From Chryseobacterium gleum (lineage in GTDB: Bacteria; Bacteroidota; Bacteroidia; Flavobacteriales_D; Crocinitomicaceae), in contig CAMAPI010000001.1 in NCBI GenBank assembly GCA_945860065.1, positions 1 through 64,000 of the forward strand: a stretch of DNA of 64,000 bases, given 5' to 3'. Position 1 is the first letter of the stretch. Each line of letters begins with the position of its first letter. Below the pieces are notes generated by a model, which searched no databases, was not told the DNA's origin, and saw nothing but the letters and a program-made list of their open reading frames with translations. Both the position numbers and the translations under genes were made by a program. Below are positions 33,214 to 41,386 of this stretch, one piece after another.

Positions 33214-34601
33214 TATTTATAGCGATTTTTCAAGAATTGATACAACAAACGAACTCCCGTTCCTGTCCCACCATCCCCTTTGTAATTTTCTTTTGAATCC
33301 AACCATGCTGGACCTGCAATATCCATGTGAATATAAGGAGCTTTTACGAAATGCTCTAAAAATTTCCCGGCGGAAATCATTCCTGCATTCGGACCACCGA
33401 TGTTCTTCATGTCCGCAATTTTTGATTTCATGTGTACTTTGTAGTCGTCCCAGAATGGAAAACGAACCACTCGTTCATGAACATCAAACCCTATTTTTTC
33501 CAAATCCTGGAAGTAATCATCTGCTGCATTCCCCATAATAATGGTTGCTTCTGTTCCAATGGCACGAAGTGCTGCACCCGTCAAGGTGGCAGCATCGATC
33601 ACAAGCTCCGGGTCATATTTTGCTGAATATGCCAATGCATCTGCCAAGATCATTCGTCCTTCTGCATCTGTATTTAGTACCTCAATTGTTGTCCCATCAA
33701 ACATCGTAATGACATCTCCTGGTGTGTAGGCATTTCCACCTGGACGATTATCTGTGGCCGGAATGAGTCCAACAATGTGAACAGGAAGTTTTTGTAATGC
33801 AGCAAAATAAATGACCGCAGCCATTGTTGCGCCTCCCGCCATGTCACATTTCATCGTGTCCATGGATCCTGCTGTTGGCTTTAAACTGAGTCCACCTGTA
33901 TCATACACTACCCCTTTACCAACTAAAACGATGGGCTTTTTATTCACGGCATTGTCCGGTTTGTATTCCGCAATGGTAAAAGTTGGCGGATCAACAGAAC
34001 CTTTATTCACTGCCAAGAGCCCACCCATTTTCAGGGATTCTATTTGTGTTTTACCTAAAACATTTACTTGGAATCCTGCTTCTTCACCTAATTTTGAAAT
34101 GGCTTCTGCCAATTGTTCTGCATTCAAATGAGAAACGGGTGTATTGACCATATCTCTGGTCCAAAATACCGCTTTTGACATGGAAGTCAATTCCGTTATT
34201 TGTTCTTTAGTTAACGCGGAACCAACAAAAATCTGCTGAAATTTGTAGTCTTTCGGTTTCGAGAAGTGCTGCGTAAATCGGTAGCTCGACAAAAGCAATC
34301 CTTCTGCTAATGCAATTAATCCTTCAACGTTGGAACCAATTAGTTGAACAGATTCCTCCGTATCACAGATGAGTCCTTCAATAGTAAAGCCTAACACGCG
34401 AATTTCTTCCGTTTTTTGATCTATTTTCACGAGGAAGGTAAATCCATCAACACTTTTGAAATAGTCAAACTTTTTTTCATTGGCTTGAAAATCTGCAATC
34501 GTTTTCGCGGTTAAACCGGAAATCTCCTTGGTGCTGGAATCGATCAAATATATTTTGGAAGCGCAATTAGTTGCTTCGTTGGAATGTTTGAGTTGAATCA
34601 T
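33213..34601 (-). CDS. Leucyl aminopeptidase family protein (M17)
   Basis: This 462-residue M17 metallopeptidase removes N-terminal residues from peptides in the cytosol. The di-zinc site is intact: VGKGVVYDTGGLSLKP, DTMKCDMAGGATM and NTDAEGRMILADAL supply the Lys, Asp and Glu ligands, and the catalytic Arg lies in AEGRM. The N-terminal third is variable, as usual. It shares a TAATG with pdxA downstream. A -7 element lies 15 bases upstream. Confidence 0.93.
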   Translation of the reverse strand: MIQLKHSNEATNCASKIYLIDSSTKEISGLTAKTIADFQANEKKFDYFKSVDGFTFLVKIDQKTEEIRVLGFTIEGLICDTEESVQLIGSNVEGLIALAEGLLLSSYRFTQHFSKPKDYKFQQIFVGSALTKEQITELTSMSKAVFWTRDMVNTPVSHLNAEQLAEAISKLGEEAGFQVNVLGKTQIESLKMGGLLAVNKGSVDPPTFTIAEYKPDNAVNKKPIVLVGKGVVYDTGGLSLKPTAGSMDTMKCDMAGGATMAAVIYFAALQKLPVHIVGLIPATDNRPGGNAYTPGDVITMFDGTTIEVLNTDAEGRMILADALAYSAKYDPELVIDAATLTGAALRAIGTEATIIMGNAADDYFQDLEKIGFDVHERVVRFPFWDDYKVHMKSKIADMKNIGGPNAGMISAGKFLEHFVKAPYIHMDIAGPAWLDSKENYKGDGGTGTGVRLLYQFLKNRYK

Positions 34602-34615
34602 GATACGAATTTTTA

Positions 34616-34623
34616 CAAAGGTA
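34616..34623 (-). promoter_or_regulatory. -7 promoter element (TACCTTTG) for the aminopeptidase gene
   Basis: TACCTTTG on the minus strand fits TAnnTTTG and lies in the 36-base gap after mutY, 14 bases before the aminopeptidase ATG. Confidence 0.5.
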
Positions 34624-34637
34624 GTAAGTTATCTTGC

Positions 34638-35663
34638 TTAGGAATGAAAAATATCATGTCCATAATCTTCTAAAAATCGGTCGATTGCTCTTGGAATCGG
34701 ATATTGGTGTAAATCCTCTAATTTAATAGGCTCTCCATCATCCAGATTCGTTGGATTCCTTAAAATAAAATGACAAAATAAATGTTGATGGGACAACACG
34801 TGTTTGTATTCTTTGGATTGGAAACTTGGCTTAACATCGGACAAATACCGTTCTTTCTCCTTCGGATCACTAAATTCTTTTAATGGAAATTGATACAAAT
34901 GCTGCCAAATATCTTTTTCATTTCGTTTTTCAAGAAGAATCCATCCGTTTTCGGGCTGGAGGATTTCAAACACAAAATAGCGTTGTCGAATAGTCTGCTT
35001 TTTCAATTTTACCGGAAGACTTCCAACAGTCTTTTCGGAAAAAGCGAGGCAATAAACAGAGATTGGACATTCCCCACACAACGGTTGTGAAGGTTTGCAA
35101 TGCAATGCTCCGAATTCCATCATGGCTTGGTTAAATATCCCGGGATTCTTTCGATCTAAAAGTTCATTGGCTAATTTCTCAAAATCTTTTTTCCCTTGTG
35201 TTGAATTAATGGGAATGGACCAATTGTTTAAACGACTTAGTACACGGAAGACGTTTCCATCCAGAACGGCATGTGGTAAATCAAACGAAAAAGAGGCGAT
35301 TGCGGCGGCGGTATATGGACCAACACCTTTGAGCTTCAACAAGCCATCATAACTTTCAGGAAACTTGCCATTAAATTCCTCGACGATTTGCTTCGCTGTT
35401 TGGTGCAAGTTGCGCGCACGACTGTAATAGCCAAGTCCTTGCCACAAATTTAATACGACTTGTTCATCCGCCTTTGCCAAGTCATACACACTTGGAAAAG
35501 CATCAATAAAACGGAAATAATAAGCCATTCCTTGTTCAACACGCGTCTGTTGAAGGATGATTTCGCTGAGCCAAATGAAATAAGGATTCCTGGTTTCTCG
35601 CCAAGGAAGGGCGCGTTTATGGACGTGATACCAAGTGCTTATTTCACCTTGAATTTGGTTCAT
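34638..35663 (-). CDS. mutY: A/G-specific adenine glycosylase
   Basis: MutY removes adenine mispaired with 8-oxoguanine in DNA. The 341 residues contain LPWRETRNPYFIWLSEIILQ with the catalytic Glu, the helix-hairpin-helix LKGVGPYTAAAIASFSF followed by VLDGNVFRV with the catalytic Asp, and a [4Fe-4S] cluster loop with Cys spaced C-x6-C-x2-C-x5-C (CKPSQPLCGECPISVYC). The C-terminal ~110 residues match the NUDIX-like 8-oxoG recognition domain in outline. It is divergent from the HU gene. Confidence 0.97.
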   Translation of the reverse strand: MNQIQGEISTWYHVHKRALPWRETRNPYFIWLSEIILQQTRVEQGMAYYFRFIDAFPSVYDLAKADEQVVLNLWQGLGYYSRARNLHQTAKQIVEEFNGKFPESYDGLLKLKGVGPYTAAAIASFSFDLPHAVLDGNVFRVLSRLNNWSIPINSTQGKKDFEKLANELLDRKNPGIFNQAMMEFGALHCKPSQPLCGECPISVYCLAFSEKTVGSLPVKLKKQTIRQRYFVFEILQPENGWILLEKRNEKDIWQHLYQFPLKEFSDPKEKERYLSDVKPSFQSKEYKHVLSHQHLFCHFILRNPTNLDDGEPIKLEDLHQYPIPRAIDRFLEDYGHDIFHS

Positions 35664-35720
35664 TTGAAAAATAGTTTATAAAAAAAACAAGAAAATTAAC
35701 AATATAAAGTTTCTGTGATA

Positions 35721-35728
35721 TACTTTTG
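35721..35728 (+). promoter_or_regulatory. -7 promoter element (TACTTTTG) for the HU gene
   Basis: TACTTTTG matches TAnnTTTG and ends 34 bases before the HU ATG. The segment between is A-rich, as is common ahead of well-expressed Bacteroidota genes. Confidence 0.55.
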
Positions 35729-35762
35729 CACCGCATTAAAAATCAATTAACATCAAGAAAAT

Positions 35763-36053
35763 ATGACAAAAGCGGATATCGTAGCTGACATTGCAGAAGA
35801 AACAGGTTTAGAAAGAAACGAAGCCCTTAGAGCTGTTGAGGCGTTTATGAACTCAATTAAATCGTCTTTGGCGAAAGGTAATAATGTCTATTTAAGAGGA
35901 TTTGGTAGCTTCGTTGTGAAAGAGCGTGCTCAGAAAACAGGACGTAATATCTCCAAAAACACGACGATTATTATCCCAGCTCACAACATTCCATCTTTCA
36001 AACCATCAAAAGTGTTTATTGATGAGGTAAAGAATAAGGTAAGCGTGAAATAA
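35763..36053 (+). CDS. HU-family nucleoid DNA-binding protein
   Basis: A 96-residue HU/IHF-type protein that bends and compacts DNA. It begins MTKADIVADIAEETGLERNE, and the DNA-contacting arm is NVYLRGFGSFVVKERAQK then TGRNISKNTTIIIPAHNIPS with the conserved intercalating proline. It is transcribed alone and followed 33 bases later by a strong terminator. Confidence 0.95.
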   Translation: MTKADIVADIAEETGLERNEALRAVEAFMNSIKSSLAKGNNVYLRGFGSFVVKERAQKTGRNISKNTTIIIPAHNIPSFKPSKVFIDEVKNKVSVK

Positions 36054-36078
36054 GATTTCGATATTTCAAAATTTTATT

Positions 36079-36086
36079 TATCTTTG
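36079..36086 (+). promoter_or_regulatory. -7 promoter element (TATCTTTG) for the COX24-type gene, nested against a terminator
   Basis: TATCTTTG is a textbook TAnnTTTG element. Its last G is the first base of the terminator's left arm, so a transcript starting about 4-7 bases later would begin inside that arm. Confidence 0.55.
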
Positions 36087-36118
36087 CACTCCCTTTTTAG
36101 AGGGGGTGCATTTTTTTT
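36086..36118 (+). terminator. Intrinsic terminator after the HU gene
   Basis: GCACTCCC (36086-36093) pairs with GGGGGTGC (36102-36109), one T-G wobble, across an eight-base loop, and is followed by eight T (36111-36118). It is the clearest intrinsic terminator in the window on the plus strand. Confidence 0.75.
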
Positions 36119-36146
36119 GGATTGAAGTAACACTAAAATATATATT

Positions 36147-36239
36147 ATGCCAAGCGGTAAAAAAAGAAAAAGACATAAAATGGCTACGCACAAGCGTAAA
36201 AAACGTCTTAGAAAAAATCGTCACAAGAAGAAGAAGTAA
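36147..36239 (+). CDS. Small basic AURKAIP1/COX24 (mS38-type) domain ribosome-associated protein
   Basis: This 30-residue protein, MPSGKKRKRHKMATHKRKK followed by RLRKNRHKKKK, is almost entirely Lys, Arg and His. The sequence matches the short Bacteroidota proteins annotated as AURKAIP1/COX24 domain-containing, related to the mitochondrial small-subunit protein mS38 and mycobacterial bS22, which bind the ribosome. It has its own TATCTTTG promoter and is flanked by two hairpins. A different frame across the same bases is open for 71 codons but has no such composition. Confidence 0.85.
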   Translation: MPSGKKRKRHKMATHKRKKRLRKNRHKKKK

Positions 36240-36247
36240 TATCTTCT

Positions 36248-36255
36248 TATATTTG
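36248..36255 (+). promoter_or_regulatory. -7-like element (TATATTTG) flanked by an inverted repeat, upstream of RNase G
   Basis: TATATTTG fits TAnnTTTG and is exactly bracketed by TCTTCT (36242-36247) and AGAAGA (36256-36261). If it is a promoter, the RNase G mRNA would have a leader of about 60 bases that contains the hairpin at 36269-36292. Confidence 0.35.
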
Positions 36256-36268
36256 AGAAGAAAAGGGG

Positions 36269-36292
36269 GCTCATTGATTTCTTTCAGTGAGC
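36269..36292 (+). terminator. Hairpin: COX24-gene terminator or RNase G leader structure
   Basis: GCTCATTG (36269-36276) pairs with CAGTGAGC (36285-36292), one wobble, with an eight-base loop, followed by the T-rich TTTCATTGTTTC. The T tract is interrupted, so termination may be partial. It could end the small COX24-type transcript, form a leader hairpin of the RNase G mRNA, or both. Confidence 0.5.
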
Positions 36293-36323
36293 TTTCATTG
36301 TTTCATCCTGTAAACTTCTAATT

Positions 36324-37871
36324 GTGAACCTAGAACTCGTTGTCGATACCAGGTCAAATGGAATTTGGATCGCATTGTTGCGGGACGGCAAATTAATCGA
36401 ATTACACGAAGACCGTGGAAATTCAGACTTTGCTGTTGGCGACATCTATTTGGGAAGAGTACGTCGTGTAGTTCCTAGTTTGAATGCAGCTTTTGTTGAT
36501 GTTGGATACGAAAAAGATGCCTTCTTGCATTATTTGGACCTTGGTCCTCAGTATCACACTCTAGCTCGATTTGTTAAAGAATCGATGCAAGGAAAGCAAA
36601 ATGTCGCAGACCTGCAATATTACAAACTAGAGAAAGACATTCAGAAAGACGGAAAAATTAGCAATATACTCTCTTCATCGCAGCCCATTTTGGTGCAAGT
36701 TGCGAAAGAGCCTATATCCATGAAAGGACCTCGATTGAGCTCCGAAGTGACGCTAGCTGGACGTTATCTCGTTCTCGTACCTTTTTCAGATAAAATATCT
36801 GTTAGTCAAAAAATCAAAGATTCGAATGAAAAGGACCGCTTGAAGGACCTCATGAATCGAATCAAACCGAAAAACTTTGGTGTCATTATTCGAACAGTGG
36901 CTGAAAATAAATCTACCACAGATTTAGAGACAGACCTTGAAAACTTGTTGGAAAAATGGCGCGGAATGCACGCGAATTTAAAAGGAATTCAACCTCCTCG
37001 TCGTGTATTAGGTGAATTGAATACGACCACTTCTATTCTTCGTGATTTGTTGAATGGAAACTTTACCAATATTCATGTCAATGATCCAGCTTTAGCTTTG
37101 GAGATGAAGGAATACATTTCATCTATTGCGCCTGGACGTGAGAAAATCGTTCGTAACTACGAAGGTAAAATCGACATTTTTGAACGCTTTGCGATCAATA
37201 AGCAAATCAAAACGTTATTCGGCAAAAAAGTTCCCTTGCCTAGTGGTGGTTATTTGATTATTGAGCACACAGAAGCCATGCACGTGATTGATGTCAATAG
37301 TGGAAACCGCAAAGGTGCCGACGGACAAGAATCGAACGCGCTTGCGACAAACATGGAAGCTGCGGAAGAAATTGCGCGTGTTTTGCAACTGCGGGATATG
37401 GGTGGAATTGTTTGTGTCGATTTTATTGACATGCACGAAAAAGAAAACAACAAAATTCTCTTCGAAAAAATGAAGGAATTTATGAAGTCTGATCGTGCTA
37501 AACACAACATGATTCCTCCGTCAAAGTTCGGTATCATTGAAATTACACGTCAACGTGTTAGACCAGAAACGGACATTGAAACATCCGAGACCTGTCCTAC
37601 ATGTGATGGTAGTGGAGAAGTAACGGCAAGCATTCTTTTCTCGGAAGAAATCGAAAATAACTTGAGTTATTTATTGAACGATCGCAAGGAGAAAGGTGTA
37701 ACATTGTTGGTTCACCCGTACTTGGAAGCATTCTTTAAAAAAGGAATCATCAGCAAACAATGGAGTTGGTTCTTTAAATATAAGCAATGGATTCCGGTTC
37801 GTGGGTTAACTGCTCATCATTTATTGCAATATTCCTTCGTGAATAAATCCAACGAGGAAATTACCTTGTAA
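36324..37871 (+). CDS. rng: Ribonuclease E/G family protein (RNase G)
   Basis: A 515-residue endoribonuclease of the RNase E/G family that cleaves single-stranded AU-rich RNA and helps mature rRNA and degrade mRNA. It starts with GTG. It shows the S1-type RNA-binding region (VGDIYLGRVRRVVPSLNAAF), the DNase I-like active-site segments HVIDVNSGN and VCVDFIDMHE with metal-binding Asp residues, and the Zn-link CPTC near residue 425. It lacks the long C-terminal scaffold of E. coli RNase E, so it is RNase G-like. Its stop overlaps the recX start in TAATG. The leader carries a hairpin (36269-36292), which is of interest because RNase E is autoregulated through its leader in E. coli. Confidence 0.95.
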   Translation: MNLELVVDTRSNGIWIALLRDGKLIELHEDRGNSDFAVGDIYLGRVRRVVPSLNAAFVDVGYEKDAFLHYLDLGPQYHTLARFVKESMQGKQNVADLQYYKLEKDIQKDGKISNILSSSQPILVQVAKEPISMKGPRLSSEVTLAGRYLVLVPFSDKISVSQKIKDSNEKDRLKDLMNRIKPKNFGVIIRTVAENKSTTDLETDLENLLEKWRGMHANLKGIQPPRRVLGELNTTTSILRDLLNGNFTNIHVNDPALALEMKEYISSIAPGREKIVRNYEGKIDIFERFAINKQIKTLFGKKVPLPSGGYLIIEHTEAMHVIDVNSGNRKGADGQESNALATNMEAAEEIARVLQLRDMGGIVCVDFIDMHEKENNKILFEKMKEFMKSDRAKHNMIPPSKFGIIEITRQRVRPETDIETSETCPTCDGSGEVTASILFSEEIENNLSYLLNDRKEKGVTLLVHPYLEAFFKKGIISKQWSWFFKYKQWIPVRGLTAHHLLQYSFVNKSNEEITL

Positions 37872-38338
37872 TGATTCCACCTGCTTTTTCACGGGAGCAA
37901 ATCATTTCTAAATTAGAAGCCTTTTGTGCTTATCAGGAACGCTGTACCCAAGAAGTTCGAATAAAACTCGATCGCCTGGGTGCCGACGAATCCTTGTCCA
38001 TGGAAGTCATTAAAATCCTAAAAGAAAACAGTTTTTTGGACGATAAGCGCTTCGTAGAAGCATACGTCCAAGGAAAAGTGCGCATCAAGAAATGGGGGCG
38101 ACAGAAAATCAAGGCGGCACTCTTTCAAAAACGGATTGACGCTAAATTGATTCAGGAAGGTGTTTATGCGTTTATCTCCGATGAAGAATACCAGCATGTC
38201 TTGGAATATTTAATCGAACGTAAAAACCGCGAGCTTTCCTCGGAAAAAAATGCCCAAATAAAAAAGCAGAAACTAATGAGGTTCCTGCTTTCAAGAGGTT
38301 TTCAATACGACGAATTTTCTTCGCTGAAGTTAGATTAA
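37871..38338 (+). CDS. recX: RecX family regulatory protein
   Basis: RecX binds and modulates RecA filaments. The 155-residue protein shows the three-helix repeats of the family: ACYQERCTQEV-like text (FCAYQERCTQEVRIKLDRLG), NSFLDDKRFVEAYVQGKVR with KKWGRQKIKAAL, and FLLSRGFQYDEF at the end. It is coupled to RNase G by TAATG. Its stop shares a TTAA with the convergent thioredoxin-like gene. Confidence 0.9.
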   Translation: MIPPAFSREQIISKLEAFCAYQERCTQEVRIKLDRLGADESLSMEVIKILKENSFLDDKRFVEAYVQGKVRIKKWGRQKIKAALFQKRIDAKLIQEGVYAFISDEEYQHVLEYLIERKNRELSSEKNAQIKKQKLMRFLLSRGFQYDEFSSLKLD

Positions 38339-38814
38339 TTCGGTTTGATAATCGCTGTGGCGCTGTTGATCCAGTTCACAGGACCACCCGCTAAATACCC
38401 TTGTTGACCTATTGGCGTGTAATTTACTTTTCCGTCTTGTAGTTTGTCAGCCGTTGTAAACCAGCACGTTGGATAGCCACGAACAGCAAATTGTTGTTGC
38501 AACATGCGATTCTGTGTTTTTACTTCTTCTGTTTGAATGTTCGCTTTAGGGAAATCTACTTCTACTAAAATCACATTGTCCTGCGCCCACTTTTTAAATT
38601 CAGCTTGCGTAAATACTTCTTTTTGAAGTTTCACACACCATCCACACCAGTCAGAACCGGTGAAAAACAACATCATTGGTTTGTGTTCTTTGTTCGATAA
38701 CTCAATGGCTTTGTTTAAATCGGTATGCCAAACCAAGTCTTCTTTTGCAGATTTTTGTGCAATTGAACTAAGACTAGTTAGAAATAAGAAGGATAATATC
38801 GCAATCGTTTTCAT
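38335..38814 (-). CDS. Exported thioredoxin-like protein (thioredoxin_7 type)
   Basis: I start it at the ATG at 38814, which gives the signal peptide MKTIAILSFLFLTSLSSIAQ; a longer frame opens at 38856 but puts 14 residues before it. The 159-residue protein has a thioredoxin fold with the redox motif SDWCGWCVKLQKEVF and the cis-Pro region VRGYPTCWF. It probably reduces or shuffles disulfides in the periplasm; substrates are unknown. The thioredoxin_7/DsbD-gamma-like family is common in Bacteroidota. It is divergent from the TonB receptor gene. Confidence 0.88.
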   Translation of the reverse strand: MKTIAILSFLFLTSLSSIAQKSAKEDLVWHTDLNKAIELSNKEHKPMMLFFTGSDWCGWCVKLQKEVFTQAEFKKWAQDNVILVEVDFPKANIQTEEVKTQNRMLQQQFAVRGYPTCWFTTADKLQDGKVNYTPIGQQGYLAGGPVNWINSATAIIKPN

Positions 38815-38911
38815 AGTTTTTTCTTTAAAATTAGTAATAATTGGCGCTTCATCCAAAAACCGTGCAAAAGTTTCACATCTTTTTTTTTCATGCTGGTTTG
38901 AAGAAAAACGA

Positions 38912-38919
38912 TATATTCG
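38912..38919 (+). promoter_or_regulatory. Variant -7 element (TATATTCG) for the TonB receptor gene
   Basis: TATATTCG is of the TAnnTTCG type and ends 19 bases before the receptor ATG. The spacing is normal, but the sixth and seventh positions deviate from the standard TAnnTTTG. Confidence 0.3.
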
Positions 38920-38938
38920 TCTACTAAAACCTAAGCTT

Positions 38939-41386
38939 ATGAGATCACTTATACTATTATCTTGTCTATTCAGCTCCTTATCCTTCTTTGCACAAACACC
39001 TACTCAAACCGTTCGCGGAAAGGTCTTTGACAGCGAAACGAAGTTCCCCTTAAATGCGGTAAAAATATCTATCGAAGTAAATGACGGAAAAGTGTACCGC
39101 GCCCTATCTACCGTAGATGGAAATTGGGAAATTGGGAAAGTTCCTGTTGGAAAATATGAATTGAGTGCGAATTATTCGTTTTATGATGGCAAATCGATGA
39201 CCATCGAGGTGAGCTCTGGACGTGAGTTAATCCTTCAAATTCCTTTACAAGAAAAAATTTCTGAGCAAAATGAAGTGAAAGTTTTGACGAAACGACACGG
39301 CGAAGTGATTAATGAAATGGCCTTACTTTCAGCACAACAATTTAGTGTCGCAGAAACAAACCGTTATCCTGGATCTCGCATGGATCCTGCGCGCATGGCT
39401 TCAAATTTTGCCGGAGTGAATGGTGCAGATGACTCGCGAAACGACATCGTCGTTCGTGGAAATTCACCACTTGGTGTGATTTACCGTGTGGAAGGAATCG
39501 ATATTCCCAATCCAAATCACTTTGCGATTGCAGGAAGTTCTGGCGGACCTGTTTCCATCATCAACAATAAGATTTTAGGAAACTCGGACTTCTTTATGAG
39601 TGCCTTTCCAGCGGAATATGGAAACAGTACTTCGGGAGTGTTCGACCTAAAATTGCGCAACGGAAACAACAAGCAGCATGAGTTTACCGGTCAGTTTGGA
39701 TTCCTAGGAACAGAATTTCTCGCGGAAGGACCTCTTTCGAAAAATGGTAAATCCTCGTTCTTAGCCATGGGACGTTATTCAACCTTATCGCTGTTCCAAT
39801 CCTTGGGGATTAAAATTGGAACTTCTGCTATTCCAATCTATGGTGATGGCGCGTTTAAATTTAATTGGCAGCTAAAAAATGGTGGACAACTTTCCTTGTT
39901 TGGACTAGGTGGTGCGAGCGATATCTCCATCATGATTTCCGATAAAAAAGAATACTCACAAGAATTTTACGGAGAAGGTGACCGCGATCAGTATTTTGGA
40001 ACATCTATGTATACAACCGGACTCAACTACAAGAAAACCCTGAATGAGAAAACATACATTTCTTCTACCTTGGCTTTTTCGCAAGAAGAGCAACACACTA
40101 ATCACAACTACCTCAGAGGACGTCAAGTTGATATTACGACAACACCAAATATCATTCAATTCGACACGCTTTATGCCATGATGGCGTACAAGTACACGAT
40201 ACGTAAATTGTCAAGCTATACAGCGGTTAATCACAAAATCAACAAGCAACACTTGATCAAATCAGGAATTATCTTGGATGTCATGAACATGAATTTCTTG
40301 GATTCTTGTTTGAGTGACTTAGATGTTGAAGATTCTTGGCAAGTACGCTGGAATTACCAAGGAACTGCTGCGTTAATTCAACCATTCGTGCAATGGAAAT
40401 GGCGCATCAATGAAAATATGGACTTCTCCGCCGGACTTCACGCGCAGTATTTTACCTTATCGAACAGTGTGAGTCCATTGGAGCCACGTATCGGATGGAA
40501 ATACCGCATGAAAGGCAATCAGTCCATCTTTGCTGGTGGAGGCTTACACAGTCAAACACAACCATATTACACGTACGCATACCAAGTAATGCCCAATTCG
40601 CCAAATAATCCGGCGAGCAACATGAACCTCGGATTCACGAAAAGTATCCACTCAGGAATTGGCTACGAAAAATCCTTCAACAAAGGATTCAACATCAAAA
40701 CAGAAGCGTATTACCAACATTTATACAATGTTCCAGTTTCTATTAATCCTTCATCATTCTCCATGATCAACGTTGGATCAGGATTCTCGCGTTTGTTCCA
40801 AGACTCTTTACAAAATACGGGAACAGGATACAATTACGGCTTGGAATTAACGGTTCAGAAATACTTCGACAAATCGTTCTTCTTCTTGTTTACAGGATCC
40901 GTATTCGATTCTAAATACAAAGGAAGTGATGGTGTTCTTCGCAATACTTCGTACAACGGAAACTACGTGGTGAATTTATTGGCTGGAAAAGAGTTCAACA
41001 TCAATGCGAAAAACACGATTGGAATTGGATTCAAAGTAACAAGAGCTGGTGGAAAACGCTACGGATTAGTCGATGTAGCTGCGTCAAACGCGGCAAAAGA
41101 AATCTTGTTCTTGGATAGCGCGTTCAACGACTACAAATTCCAAGATTACTTCCGTTTGGACTTAAAAATCAGTTGGAGAAAAAATGCGGAGAAAGTAACG
41201 CACGAAATTGGATTGGACTTAGTAAACTTGTTGAACACGAAAAACTTGTTGAGTTTAACGTACAATCCGGCGATTTTACCACAAGACATCGCGAATCCAA
41301 ATTACCAACCGTATAGCAAAAACACCCAACTAGGATTCCTTCCTATTTTCTACTACAAAATTGATTTTAAAGTGGCTAGAAGATAG
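38939..41386 (+). CDS. TonB-dependent receptor with N-terminal carboxypeptidase-regulatory-like domain
   Basis: I start it at 38939, giving the signal peptide MRSLILLSCLFSSLSFFAQ; the frame is open further upstream but overlaps the divergent gene. The 815-residue protein has a CarboxypepD_reg domain (about 24-100, QTVRGKVFDSETKFPLNAVK), a plug (about 130-240: NRYPGSRMDPARMASNF, GADDSRNDIVVRGNSPLG, VEGIDIPNPNHF) and a 22-strand-type outer-membrane barrel to the end. It imports a substrate across the outer membrane with TonB energy, but the substrate cannot be read. No SusD-like partner is adjacent, so it is not a classical PUL receptor. The stop overlaps the recO GTG in TAGTG. Confidence 0.93.
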   Translation: MRSLILLSCLFSSLSFFAQTPTQTVRGKVFDSETKFPLNAVKISIEVNDGKVYRALSTVDGNWEIGKVPVGKYELSANYSFYDGKSMTIEVSSGRELILQIPLQEKISEQNEVKVLTKRHGEVINEMALLSAQQFSVAETNRYPGSRMDPARMASNFAGVNGADDSRNDIVVRGNSPLGVIYRVEGIDIPNPNHFAIAGSSGGPVSIINNKILGNSDFFMSAFPAEYGNSTSGVFDLKLRNGNNKQHEFTGQFGFLGTEFLAEGPLSKNGKSSFLAMGRYSTLSLFQSLGIKIGTSAIPIYGDGAFKFNWQLKNGGQLSLFGLGGASDISIMISDKKEYSQEFYGEGDRDQYFGTSMYTTGLNYKKTLNEKTYISSTLAFSQEEQHTNHNYLRGRQVDITTTPNIIQFDTLYAMMAYKYTIRKLSSYTAVNHKINKQHLIKSGIILDVMNMNFLDSCLSDLDVEDSWQVRWNYQGTAALIQPFVQWKWRINENMDFSAGLHAQYFTLSNSVSPLEPRIGWKYRMKGNQSIFAGGGLHSQTQPYYTYAYQVMPNSPNNPASNMNLGFTKSIHSGIGYEKSFNKGFNIKTEAYYQHLYNVPVSINPSSFSMINVGSGFSRLFQDSLQNTGTGYNYGLELTVQKYFDKSFFFLFTGSVFDSKYKGSDGVLRNTSYNGNYVVNLLAGKEFNINAKNTIGIGFKVTRAGGKRYGLVDVAASNAAKEILFLDSAFNDYKFQDYFRLDLKISWRKNAEKVTHEIGLDLVNLLNTKNLLSLTYNPAILPQDIANPNYQPYSKNTQLGFLPIFYYKIDFKVARR

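Noticed and set aside
36106-36321. A 71-codon plus-strand frame overlapping the COX24-type gene
   Set aside because: It runs across a terminator, a promoter and the basic 30-residue gene, and its translation has no recognisable features.
38660-38938. Extra N-terminal extension of the TonB receptor
   Set aside because: It overlaps the divergent thioredoxin gene and lacks a signal. The signal peptide starts at 38939.
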